Part shown: one piece after another, positions 20,764 to 28,928 of the stretch
Layout: every line of letters begins with the position of its first letter
Numbering within the stretch: the first letter of the stretch is position 1
Assembly (NCBI RefSeq): GCF_002909255.1
Contig: NZ_PIOB01000001.1
Span: 1,054,001-1,118,000 of the forward strand
Origin: Arenibacter hampyeongensis
GTDB lineage: Bacteria; Bacteroidota; Bacteroidia; Flavobacteriales; Flavobacteriaceae
Length of the DNA: 64,000 nucleotides
Direction: 5' to 3'
Notes under the pieces: generated by a model
Databases searched by the model: none
What the model was told of the DNA's origin: nothing
Seen by the model: only the letters and a program-made list of their open reading frames with translations
Translations under genes and position numbers: made by a program

Positions 20764-20793
20764 ATCGAATAATTTTGTTGTTTATCGAACAAT
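20764..20793 (+). promoter_or_regulatory. Two direct repeats (ATCGAAYAAT) before the LRR genes
   Basis: ATCGAATAAT (20764-20773) and ATCGAACAAT (20784-20793) are repeated with a 20-bp period, two helical turns, just upstream of a -7-like TTATTTTG at 20798-20805. Head-to-tail sites at this spacing are typical of dimeric activators such as LytTR-type regulators. The binding protein is unknown. Confidence 0.35.
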
Positions 20794-20836
20794 AATCTTA
20801 TTTTGTAGGGTAATTCTTAATCCTTAAGTGGAAAAT

Positions 20837-21715
20837 ATGAAAAAAAGCATACTCATGCTATTTATGGTTGTTGTAGGGCAAATTTTGTCTGGACAGGTTT
20901 CTGATCTGGAAAAAAATGCTTTAATAGACCTTTATAACAGTGCTAATGGTGATTCTTGGACCAAGAGTTGGGATCTGAACACAGCTGTTTCTTCTTGGGA
21001 GGGTGTCAATATTGAGAACAATAAAGTGGTTTCCATTAATTTAATGAATAATAATCTTAGGGGGAACTTACCTAATTCTATTGGTGACTTGGTTAATTTG
21101 AAGATATTGAATCTGGCTTTGAATGAGATTGGTGGGGACATTCCTTCAAGTATAACCAAATTAGAAAAATTGGTGGTGCTAAGGTTGGGAAAAAATAAAA
21201 TTACCGGTTTAATTCCAGAAAATATTGGAAATCTTGAAAAGCTTGTGGTTTTGGACCTTTTTTACAACAACCTTTCTGGAGAATTGCCAATTGGTATGGG
21301 AGATATTAAAAAGCTAAAGGTAGTATTACTTTCACATAACGGGTTAAGTGGTGCAATCCCTGCAACATTTGGAAATTTAAAATATTTGGAGAGGTTGGAG
21401 TTGGCCGATAACGATTTTAGTGGTGTAGTGCCCGAAAACTTGGATAAGCTTACCCATTTGAAAATGCTGGTTTTGGCAGAAAATAATTTTAGGGGAGACT
21501 TTCCAGAGGATATCTTAAGCCTACCCAATCTGCAATTGGTACAACTTCAAAATAACAAATTTGGTAAACATGATTTTAAAAGTGATGCCGCTAAAGATAG
21601 GTTGGCTCTTTTTGATTTTGATGGGAATAAGCTTAGAAATTTTGATATAAATAAATTGAATACCGATAAGGATATTAGAACCGCTGAAACGCGTTTTGAG
21701 GATGGAGTTAACTAA
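20837..21715 (+). CDS. Secreted plant-type leucine-rich-repeat protein, copy 1
   Basis: The 292-residue protein has a signal peptide (MKKSILMLFMVVVGQILSGQ), a capping segment (ALIDLYNSANGDSW) and about seven LRRs of the plant type LxxLxxLxLxxNxLSGxIP, for example LVVLDLFYNNLSGELP. Such solenoids bind proteins or glycans outside the membrane; no enzyme domain is visible. The ATG at 20837 is chosen over the in-frame GTG at 20828 because it opens directly into the signal peptide. It is followed eight bases later by a paralogue, so the pair came from tandem duplication and is cotranscribed. No type IX C-terminal sorting domain is evident. Confidence 0.88.
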   Translation: MKKSILMLFMVVVGQILSGQVSDLEKNALIDLYNSANGDSWTKSWDLNTAVSSWEGVNIENNKVVSINLMNNNLRGNLPNSIGDLVNLKILNLALNEIGGDIPSSITKLEKLVVLRLGKNKITGLIPENIGNLEKLVVLDLFYNNLSGELPIGMGDIKKLKVVLLSHNGLSGAIPATFGNLKYLERLELADNDFSGVVPENLDKLTHLKMLVLAENNFRGDFPEDILSLPNLQLVQLQNNKFGKHDFKSDAAKDRLALFDFDGNKLRNFDINKLNTDKDIRTAETRFEDGVN

Positions 21716-21722
21716 AAAATAT

Positions 21723-22628
21723 ATGGATATGTTAAAACGAAAATTGCAAAATGCCGGATTTCTGGTGCTGCTTATGTTTTGTATAGTATTTACTAGTGTG
21801 GTTAATGCCATGGTTCCAAAAAGCGAGACAAATGTGTTATTGGAACTTTACAAAAGTACAAATGGGCAAAAATGGAATACCACTTGGGATGTCAATGCCC
21901 CGGTAAACACTTGGTACGGTGTAACCGTGCAAAATGGCCATGTGGTGGAAATTAACCTTTTTAGGAACAACCTGGAGGGTAGCCTACCTGAAAGTATAGG
22001 GGATTTAAAACACTTGGTACATCTAAACCTGGCCTTCAATACTATTAGTGGAGAGATTCCAAAAAGTCTTGCAGAGCTTAGTAAGTTGGAAGTTTTAAAA
22101 TTGGAAATGAACAGGATAGAGGGCGAAATACCTTCTGAAATTGGAAATATGAAATCGTTGGTGAAGCTGTCCGCTTTCAACAATTTCTTATCTGGAAAAA
22201 TACCCGAAAGCCTAGGGAATATTCAAACTTTAAAAGAGCTGAATTTGTCTAGCAATAACCTTACGGGGCGCATACCAAATTCTTTGGGAGAGTTATCCCA
22301 ACTGGAGAGCTTGGGACTTTTTGAGAATAAACTGTACGGTTCCATTCCTGGAGAATTGGGAAAATTGGGTCAATTGAAGGAGTTGGTCTTGGCCAATAAC
22401 GATCTTGGCGGAGAAATTCCAAAGGAGTTTGGACAATTGTCCAGCCTTCAGATTCTTCAAATTCAGAACAACAATATATTCTCATTTGATAACATGGACA
22501 ATATGAATTCAAGTCAGTTCCTTGTTTTCGACTACGATAAGGTAGAAAAAGAGAATAAGTATAAAGATTTTGATGTTATTAAGACTAGAATGGCGGATAC
22601 GAAGTTTGAGGACGAAATGGAAGAATAG
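21723..22628 (+). CDS. Secreted plant-type leucine-rich-repeat protein, copy 2
   Basis: The 301-residue paralogue of the preceding gene has the same order: hydrophobic signal (FLVLLMFCIVFTSVVNA), cap (LLELYKSTNGQKWNTTWDV) and LRRs such as LKELNLSSNNLTGRIPNSLG. The end (about residues 255-301) is charged and unrepeated, ending KTRMADTKFEDEMEE, which echoes RTAETRFEDGVN in copy 1. The start is uncertain: ATG codons at 21702, 21723 and 21729 are in frame, and 21723 avoids overlap with the previous stop. A terminator follows. Confidence 0.85.
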   Translation: MDMLKRKLQNAGFLVLLMFCIVFTSVVNAMVPKSETNVLLELYKSTNGQKWNTTWDVNAPVNTWYGVTVQNGHVVEINLFRNNLEGSLPESIGDLKHLVHLNLAFNTISGEIPKSLAELSKLEVLKLEMNRIEGEIPSEIGNMKSLVKLSAFNNFLSGKIPESLGNIQTLKELNLSSNNLTGRIPNSLGELSQLESLGLFENKLYGSIPGELGKLGQLKELVLANNDLGGEIPKEFGQLSSLQILQIQNNNIFSFDNMDNMNSSQFLVFDYDKVEKENKYKDFDVIKTRMADTKFEDEMEE

Positions 22629-22660
22629 TAAATATTTATAAATAAGTTGGTTTGGTTAGA

Positions 22661-22688
22661 GGGAATACAATTTGTATTCCCTTTTTTT
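22661..22688 (+). terminator. Intrinsic terminator after LRR pair
   Basis: The stem GGGAATACA / TGTATTCCC with a three-base loop is followed by seven T residues. Confidence 0.9.
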
Positions 22689-22784
22689 ATGCAATTATGT
22701 TAATTCGGAACTTTAAGATACATTTAACAAAAGGCCCTTAAACTTATAGATAGTTTTGCAGTCAAACCAACTTACAGCCCTTTT

Positions 22785-23921
22785 ATGAATTCAAGAAAAA
22801 TTGTTTTATCTATTGTTGGGGTCGTCCTTATAATAGGCTCCATTTTTGGCGCAAAATATATTATCAACAGTAAAAATACCCCAAAGCCGCGACCAGAAAA
22901 AGTGGTAAAAACGGTCGTTGTTGAAACTGTCATAAATGGTAATGTCCCGATTATTGTTCCCGCAAACGGAAATCTTGTGGCCAAAAGAAGGGTGGAACTC
23001 TACGCAGAGGTACAAGGGGTTTTTAAGCCAGGTAAAAAATTGTTTAAACCGGGGCAGGAATTTAGGGCTGGGGAAATGTTGATTCAAATTGATGCTGCCG
23101 AATATTATGCCAATGTCCAATCTTCCAAAAGTAATTTATACAATTTAATAACCTCCATAATGCCAGACCTTCGTTTGGACTATCCGGAGGTATTTGGTAA
23201 ATGGCAAACATTTCTTGCCAATTTTGACATAAATAAAAGTATACCCCCTCTCCCGGAAATGTCCACGGAAAAGGAGAAATATTTTATATCCGGAAGAGGT
23301 ATTTTGACCAATTACTATTCCACAAAGAATTTGGAACAACGTTTGGCCAAATATGCTATAGCGGCACCTTTTACCGGAGTACTTACAGAGGCCCTGGTCA
23401 CAGAAGGCACCTTGGTTCGTTCCGGTCAAAAATTGGGGGAATTTATCAATACCAATGATTATGAGCTGGAAGTTGCGATAAGCAAGACCTACAGTGATTT
23501 ACTAAAGGTAGGTGAAGTGGTTGAGCTGAAAAGTATAGACCAGGCCAAAACCTACAAAGGAAAAGTTGCCAGAATCAATGGGCGTGTAGATTTAACTTCC
23601 CAAACCATAACGGCCTTTATTGAAGTCAAAGACCCGGACCTTAGGGAAGGAATGTACCTAGAGGCCAATCTCACCGCAAGGGAAGAGGTTGATGCTATTG
23701 AAATAAACAGAAGTTTGCTATTGGAGAACGACCAAATTTTTATTGTTAGGGACTCGGTTTTGGATTTGATACCGGTTAACCCTGTCTATTTTTCGAATAA
23801 TAAGGTAGTGCTCAAAGATGTCCCGAATGGCTTGACGATTTTATCCAAACCGGTAATGGGGGCCTATTCCGGAATGTTGGTGAAAGTATTTAAAGATCAA
23901 GAAACCAACAATCAAAAATAA
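22785..23921 (+). CDS. RND efflux periplasmic adaptor (membrane fusion protein)
   Basis: The 378-residue adaptor links the inner-membrane RND pump to an outer-membrane channel. It has an N-terminal membrane anchor (about residues 5-25), a lipoyl/barrel-sandwich half (VPANGNLVAKRRVELYAEVQG), a short helical region and a second lipoyl half (AIAAPFTGVLTEALVTEGTL). A beta-barrel domain completes the HlyD/AcrA order. Its stop overlaps the start of the pump gene by one base, and a TolC-like gene follows, making a complete tripartite operon. The substrate is unknown. Confidence 0.93.
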   Translation: MNSRKIVLSIVGVVLIIGSIFGAKYIINSKNTPKPRPEKVVKTVVVETVINGNVPIIVPANGNLVAKRRVELYAEVQGVFKPGKKLFKPGQEFRAGEMLIQIDAAEYYANVQSSKSNLYNLITSIMPDLRLDYPEVFGKWQTFLANFDINKSIPPLPEMSTEKEKYFISGRGILTNYYSTKNLEQRLAKYAIAAPFTGVLTEALVTEGTLVRSGQKLGEFINTNDYELEVAISKTYSDLLKVGEVVELKSIDQAKTYKGKVARINGRVDLTSQTITAFIEVKDPDLREGMYLEANLTAREEVDAIEINRSLLLENDQIFIVRDSVLDLIPVNPVYFSNNKVVLKDVPNGLTILSKPVMGAYSGMLVKVFKDQETNNQK

Positions 23922-26900
23922 TGAGGAATATTATAGCCTATTTTATTAAGTACCATGTAGCCGTAAATGTAATAATTGTGGCTTTCCTTATTTTTGGTAT
24001 CGTTGGGGCACTTTCACTTAAATCGTCATATTTTCCATTAACAGACTCCAAGAACATCACTATAAATGTTACCTATCCAGGTGCTTCTCCCCAAGAGGTG
24101 GAAGAGGGTATTGTACTCAAGATAGAGGATAACCTAAAAGGTCTGGAAGGGGTAGACAGGGTTACTTCCACTTCAAGGGAAAATAGTGGTATTATTAATG
24201 TGGAGATCGAGAAGGGCAGGGATATAGATTTTATGCTCTTGGAAGTAAAAAATGCCGTAGACAGGGTGCCTTCATTTCCAACAGGTATGGAGCCGTTGGT
24301 GGTCTCCAAACTGGAGACCGTGAGGCAAACTATTAGTTTTGCCATAAGCGGTGAAAATATAAGTTTATCGGCCTTAAAACAAATCGGTAGGCAGATAGAG
24401 AATGATATAAGGGCCATGGAGGGTATTTCCCAAATAAGTATAACAGGATACCCGGCAGAGGAAATAGAGATTGCCGTGAACGAAAATAATCTTTTGGCCT
24501 ATAATGTTTCGTTTGAAGAGGTGGCGCAGGCGGTCTCCAACGCTAATATTTTGGTTACGGGGGGTAATATAAAGACCAATGCAGAAGAGTTTCTGATTAG
24601 GGCCAATAATCGGTCGTATTATGGAAGCGAGTTATCCAATTTAGTGGTAAGGGCAAATTCTTCAGGGCAAACGGTACGTTTAAAAGATGTGGCCGAACTT
24701 CGGGATCGGTTTTCAGAAACTCCCAACACTACATATTTTAATGGGAATCTTGCTGTAAGCGTTTCTATCACCAGTACCAATACGGAGGATCTTATAACCT
24801 CATCTGAAATGGTCAAGGCCTATATTGAAGAATATAACCAGAAACATAACAATGTACAATTAAGTGTTGTAAGTGATCAATCGGTCACATTGAACCAACG
24901 GACCCAACTGTTGACGGAAAATGCTATAATGGGAATGATTTTGGTGCTTATTTTTCTTTCCTTATTTCTTAACACACGCCTGGCATTTTGGGTGGCATTC
25001 GGATTGCCAGTGGCTTTTTTGGGAATGTTCGTCTTTGCGGGGTTCTTTGATGTAACCATTAATGTTTTGTCGCTTTTTGGAATGATTATCGTTATTGGGA
25101 TTCTGGTGGATGACGGTATTGTAATTGCCGAAAATATTTATCAGAACTACGAAAAAGGCAAACCCCCTATACAGGCAGCGGTCGACGGTGTTATGGAGGT
25201 GTTGCCTCCAATAATATCAGCTATTATTACCACGATTTTGGCTTTTTCAATTTTCCTTTTCTTGGATAGTAGGATCGGTGAATTTTTTGGGGAGGTTTCA
25301 GTGATCGTAATACTTACCCTGGTGGTTTCCTTGGTAGAGGCCCTTATCATATTACCGGCGCATTTGGCCCATTCAAAGGCACTGCAGCCCATGGATAATA
25401 AGCCCAAAAAAGGATTGGCAAAGATTTTTGCAAAATTAAGGGTGATTAACGAGTGGGGCGATAGTTTTATGGTGTGGATGCGCGATAAGTTATATGGTCC
25501 CTTATTGCGATTTTCTCTTCGCTATAAATTGCTGATGTTTTCCATATTTGTAATGCTACTGTTTTTAAGTTTTGGCTCCATTGGTGGGGGTATCATCCGA
25601 ACTGCCTTTTTTCCACGGGTGGCCAGTGATAGGGTATCTGTAGATTTGCTAATGCCCAATGGGACAAATGAAAGGGTAACCGATTCAATTATCAGATTGA
25701 TAGAGGAAAAGGCAAAAATTGTGGATCAAGAGCTTAGCGAAAAATATTTAAAGGGCACTGGCAAACAGCTGTTTGAAAACATGATAAGAAAAGTAGGGCC
25801 GGGATCCTCTACAGCTTCATTGGATATAAATCTCTTGCCAGGGGAAGAGCGGCCCGATGCAATAATTTCGGATTTGATAACCAACAGATTACGGGAATTG
25901 GTGGGTCCGGTTATTGGCGTGGAAAGCCTTATTTATGGCTCTGGGGGCAATTTTGGGGGTAGCCCCGTTTCTGTCTCACTGCTGGGAAATAATATAGAGG
26001 AACTAAAAGCAGCAAAAAAAGAGCTTAAGGCCATTTTGGAAAATAATGCCTTGTTAAAGGATGTGGCAGACAATGATCCTGCAGGAATAAAAGAAATACG
26101 GTTGGAACTGAAGGAAAATGCCTATTTAATGGGGTTGGACCTAAGAAGCGTAATGAATCAGGTTCGAGCCGGTTTTTTTGGAGCACAGGCGCAGCGATTT
26201 CAACGTGGCCAGGACGAAATACGGGTGTGGGTCAGGTATGACCGTGCCAGTCGTTCGTCTATCAATGATTTGGACGATATGAGGATTACCACTCCAAACG
26301 GAAGTAAGGTGCCTCTAAAGGAAATTGCCACATACGTCATAGAGCGGGGAGATGTTGCCATTAACCATTTGGAAGGGCAGCGTGAAATTCAAGTCTCTGC
26401 AGATATTAAGGATGAGAAGACAACCAGTGCCACAGATATAATGAATGATATTAGGACTGTAATAATGCCAGATATCCATTCTAAATATCCCACGGTAACT
26501 GCCTCCTATGAAGGACAGAACAGAGAAACCAATAAACTGTTTGGGTCACTAAAATTTGTTGGGCTTACTGTTTTGATGTTGATCTATATTACCATAGCCT
26601 TTACCTTCCGAAGTTTTAGTCAACCCCTAATGTTAATTGTTCTAGTTCCTTTTAGTATCACTGCTGTTGCATGGGGCCATTGGATTCACGATTTCCCCAT
26701 TAACGTTTTATCCATGTTGGGAATAATAGCCCTTATAGGTATAATGGTGAATGACGGTTTGGTGCTTATTGGGAAATTTAATGGCAATCTGAGGGAGGGA
26801 ATGAAATTTGATGACGCCATTTACGAGGCTGGTAAATCGAGATTTAGAGCTATATTTTTAACCTCCATAACCACTATTGCAGGATTGGCTCCCTTGCTAA

Positions 26901-27220
26901 TGGAAAAAAGCCGTCAGGCCCAATTCCTTAAGCCTATGGCTATATCCATTGCTTATGGTATTGGATATGCAACGGTTCTGACCTTATTGATGTTGCCACT
27001 TTTCCTAGCATTTAGCAACAAGATTAAAGTAGGTTCCAAATGGTTGCTTACCGGTAAAAAAGTGACCAAAGAGGAGGTGGAAAGGGCCATAAAGGAACAA
27101 GAGGAAGAAAGTCATATGCAAAATTTTGAAAAACATGAGCAGAATGGCCAGTCACCTGAATTTACAACATCGTTAGAGGATGAAATTGTAATATCTAACG
27201 AATTGGAAGACAATAAATAA
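23921..27220 (+). CDS. RND family efflux transporter (inner-membrane pump)
   Basis: The 1099-residue protein has the two-fold RND architecture: TM1, a large periplasmic loop, TM2-6, TM7, a second loop and TM8-12. The proton-relay acid pair is visible as Asp397-Asp398 in GILVDDGIVIAEN within TM4, and the TM10 motif reads IMVNDGLVLIGKFN. The sequence matches hydrophobe/amphiphile efflux pumps of Bacteroidota that use a TolC-type channel. The C-terminal 60 residues form a charged cytoplasmic tail (KVTKEEVERAIKEQEEE). It overlaps both flanking genes by one base, giving tight translational coupling. Drugs, bile-like compounds or lipids are possible substrates; the sequence does not decide. Confidence 0.95.
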   Translation: MRNIIAYFIKYHVAVNVIIVAFLIFGIVGALSLKSSYFPLTDSKNITINVTYPGASPQEVEEGIVLKIEDNLKGLEGVDRVTSTSRENSGIINVEIEKGRDIDFMLLEVKNAVDRVPSFPTGMEPLVVSKLETVRQTISFAISGENISLSALKQIGRQIENDIRAMEGISQISITGYPAEEIEIAVNENNLLAYNVSFEEVAQAVSNANILVTGGNIKTNAEEFLIRANNRSYYGSELSNLVVRANSSGQTVRLKDVAELRDRFSETPNTTYFNGNLAVSVSITSTNTEDLITSSEMVKAYIEEYNQKHNNVQLSVVSDQSVTLNQRTQLLTENAIMGMILVLIFLSLFLNTRLAFWVAFGLPVAFLGMFVFAGFFDVTINVLSLFGMIIVIGILVDDGIVIAENIYQNYEKGKPPIQAAVDGVMEVLPPIISAIITTILAFSIFLFLDSRIGEFFGEVSVIVILTLVVSLVEALIILPAHLAHSKALQPMDNKPKKGLAKIFAKLRVINEWGDSFMVWMRDKLYGPLLRFSLRYKLLMFSIFVMLLFLSFGSIGGGIIRTAFFPRVASDRVSVDLLMPNGTNERVTDSIIRLIEEKAKIVDQELSEKYLKGTGKQLFENMIRKVGPGSSTASLDINLLPGEERPDAIISDLITNRLRELVGPVIGVESLIYGSGGNFGGSPVSVSLLGNNIEELKAAKKELKAILENNALLKDVADNDPAGIKEIRLELKENAYLMGLDLRSVMNQVRAGFFGAQAQRFQRGQDEIRVWVRYDRASRSSINDLDDMRITTPNGSKVPLKEIATYVIERGDVAINHLEGQREIQVSADIKDEKTTSATDIMNDIRTVIMPDIHSKYPTVTASYEGQNRETNKLFGSLKFVGLTVLMLIYITIAFTFRSFSQPLMLIVLVPFSITAVAWGHWIHDFPINVLSMLGIIALIGIMVNDGLVLIGKFNGNLREGMKFDDAIYEAGKSRFRAIFLTSITTIAGLAPLLMEKSRQAQFLKPMAISIAYGIGYATVLTLLMLPLFLAFSNKIKVGSKWLLTGKKVTKEEVERAIKEQEEESHMQNFEKHEQNGQSPEFTTSLEDEIVISNELEDNK

Positions 27221-28584
27221 TGGGATATAGATATTTAATTGCAGCCTTACTAATGGGAATTTGTGGGGATTTAAGCGCACAAGATAAATTATTGTCCAAG
27301 GATGCTGCAGTGTCATTGGCCTTGGAAAACAATTTTGGCATTAAGGTAGCCAAGAATCAATTGGCCATAGCCGACAATAACTCGGGCATCTTGAACTCGG
27401 GTTATTTGCCCCGACTTACTGGAACGGCCGGAGCCACTTATAACGATTTCAATAGTACTACAGAGTATCCTGGACAATTTGAATCCAATGGAGATCCCAG
27501 ACAGGATCTGGAAATTAAAAATGCAGAGTCACAAGTGTATAATGCAGCACTTAGTTTAAACTATACCCTCTTCGACGGAATGGGCAGGCTTTACAATTTT
27601 AGACGTTTAAAAGAACAGTATCAGTTAACAGAGCTGCAAGCCAGGGAAACAATTGAGAATACCGTTCTTCAGCTATTTAGTGTCTATTACGAAATTGCTA
27701 GGTTGACCGAAAATGAGAATGTGTTGCGGCAGGCCCTGGAAATCTCCAAGGACAGGATTAAAAGAGCTGAATATTCTTTTGAATATGGCCAAAACACAAA
27801 ATTGGACATCCTTAATGCGCAGGTAGATGTAACCAACGACAGCATTAGTTTAATGAACGTGCAACAGAACTTGGCCAATACCAAGCGGGATTTAAATGTA
27901 GTGCTAAATCAAAACCTCAATGAAACCTTTGTGGTGGATACCTTGGTGGGTTTTATCCCAAAATTACAGTTGGAGGATTATATTGCCCAATCAAAAGAAA
28001 ACAATATAGCCATACTTCAGAGCGATAGGAATTTGGCTATAAACGAGTACGATGTTAAAGTGAACAGATCGGGATATTTGCCAACCTTAGGGTTGACTGG
28101 TTCCTACGGTTGGAATTTAAACCAAAGTGCGGCAACTTCATTTCTCCCTGGACAAATTATTCCTGGAAGCAATAGGAATAGTTTAAATCTAGCATTGGGC
28201 GCCAACCTCACATGGAATTTATTCGATGGTGGCGGGACAACAGTGAGGGTAAAAAATGCTAAAATAGCCTATGAAAATCAAGAACTGTTCAAGGAACAGG
28301 TAACACTTGAAGTTGACAGGGATATTTTAAACGCCCTGGGAATCTATGAAAATAGGTTGCAGATATTTAAAATTCAGGAACAGAATGTGCTTACCAATCA
28401 GAATAATTTTGAACGTTCCAAGGAACAGTTTCAATTGGGAAGGATAACATCCATAGAATTTAGGCAGGCCCAAATAAACCTGCTGAATGCACAGACCAAT
28501 AAGAATTTGGCCAAATACGACGCCAAATTGGCAGAATTGCAACTGTTACAATTAACGGGGCAGTTGTTATCCGTGGAATTCTAG
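27220..28584 (+). CDS. TolC-family outer-membrane efflux channel
   Basis: The 454-residue protein has a signal peptide (LIAALLMGICGDLSAQ) followed by two internally repeated halves, each with a beta hairpin and long helices rich in Asn, Gln and Leu. Examples are ARETIENTVLQLFSVYYEIA and LEVDRDILNALGIYEN. This is the outer-membrane factor pattern of a trimeric channel crossing the outer membrane and periplasm. It is the third gene of the RND operon and starts on the last base of the pump stop codon. Confidence 0.93.
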   Translation: MGYRYLIAALLMGICGDLSAQDKLLSKDAAVSLALENNFGIKVAKNQLAIADNNSGILNSGYLPRLTGTAGATYNDFNSTTEYPGQFESNGDPRQDLEIKNAESQVYNAALSLNYTLFDGMGRLYNFRRLKEQYQLTELQARETIENTVLQLFSVYYEIARLTENENVLRQALEISKDRIKRAEYSFEYGQNTKLDILNAQVDVTNDSISLMNVQQNLANTKRDLNVVLNQNLNETFVVDTLVGFIPKLQLEDYIAQSKENNIAILQSDRNLAINEYDVKVNRSGYLPTLGLTGSYGWNLNQSAATSFLPGQIIPGSNRNSLNLALGANLTWNLFDGGGTTVRVKNAKIAYENQELFKEQVTLEVDRDILNALGIYENRLQIFKIQEQNVLTNQNNFERSKEQFQLGRITSIEFRQAQINLLNAQTNKNLAKYDAKLAELQLLQLTGQLLSVEF

Positions 28585-28662
28585 AGGTGCTGCGTCTCCG
28601 GTCCTATGGGAAGAAAGCTAGTTTTTGTAGCTACTAGGATTAAGTAATTAAACAACTGGCCC

Positions 28663-28845
28663 ATGTACGAACATTTCTTTCAATGTCCCTATTGTTGGGA
28701 AGAAATATCTATGTTATTGGACCCGTCCATAACAAGGCAGACTTATGTGGAAGATTGTGAGGTTTGTTGTAATCCCATATCGGTTTCCCCGGTTTTCAAT
28801 GATGGGGAGCTTATTGGGTTTGACGCAATGGATCTTGGCCAATAA
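28663..28845 (+). CDS. CPXCG-motif cysteine-rich small protein
   Basis: The 60-residue protein has [17 protein letters not shown] and later [10 protein letters not shown], two CxxC pairs that form a likely zinc ribbon. This matches the CPXCG family of small cysteine-rich proteins widespread in proteobacteria and Bacteroidota, whose function is unknown. The first motif reads CPYCW rather than CPYCG. It lies 78 bp after the TolC-like gene and before a bidirectional terminator; it could be read through from the efflux operon, but a functional link is not shown. Confidence 0.87.
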   Translation: MYEHFFQCPYCWEEISMLLDPSITRQTYVEDCEVCCNPISVSPVFNDGELIGFDAMDLGQ

Positions 28846-28864
28846 GAGTTAACTATGTATCAAT

Positions 28865-28903
28865 AAAAAACAGCCTAAAATAACTACTTTTAGGCTGTTT
28901 TTT
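28865..28903. terminator. Bidirectional terminator between CPXCG and M16 genes
   Basis: CAGCCTAAAA / TTTTAGGCTG with a 7-nt loop is flanked by A6 on the left and T6 on the right. It serves both convergent transcription units. Confidence 0.92.
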
Positions 28904-28928
28904 GGTCTAAAGGGGTATTGGGTTAGAT

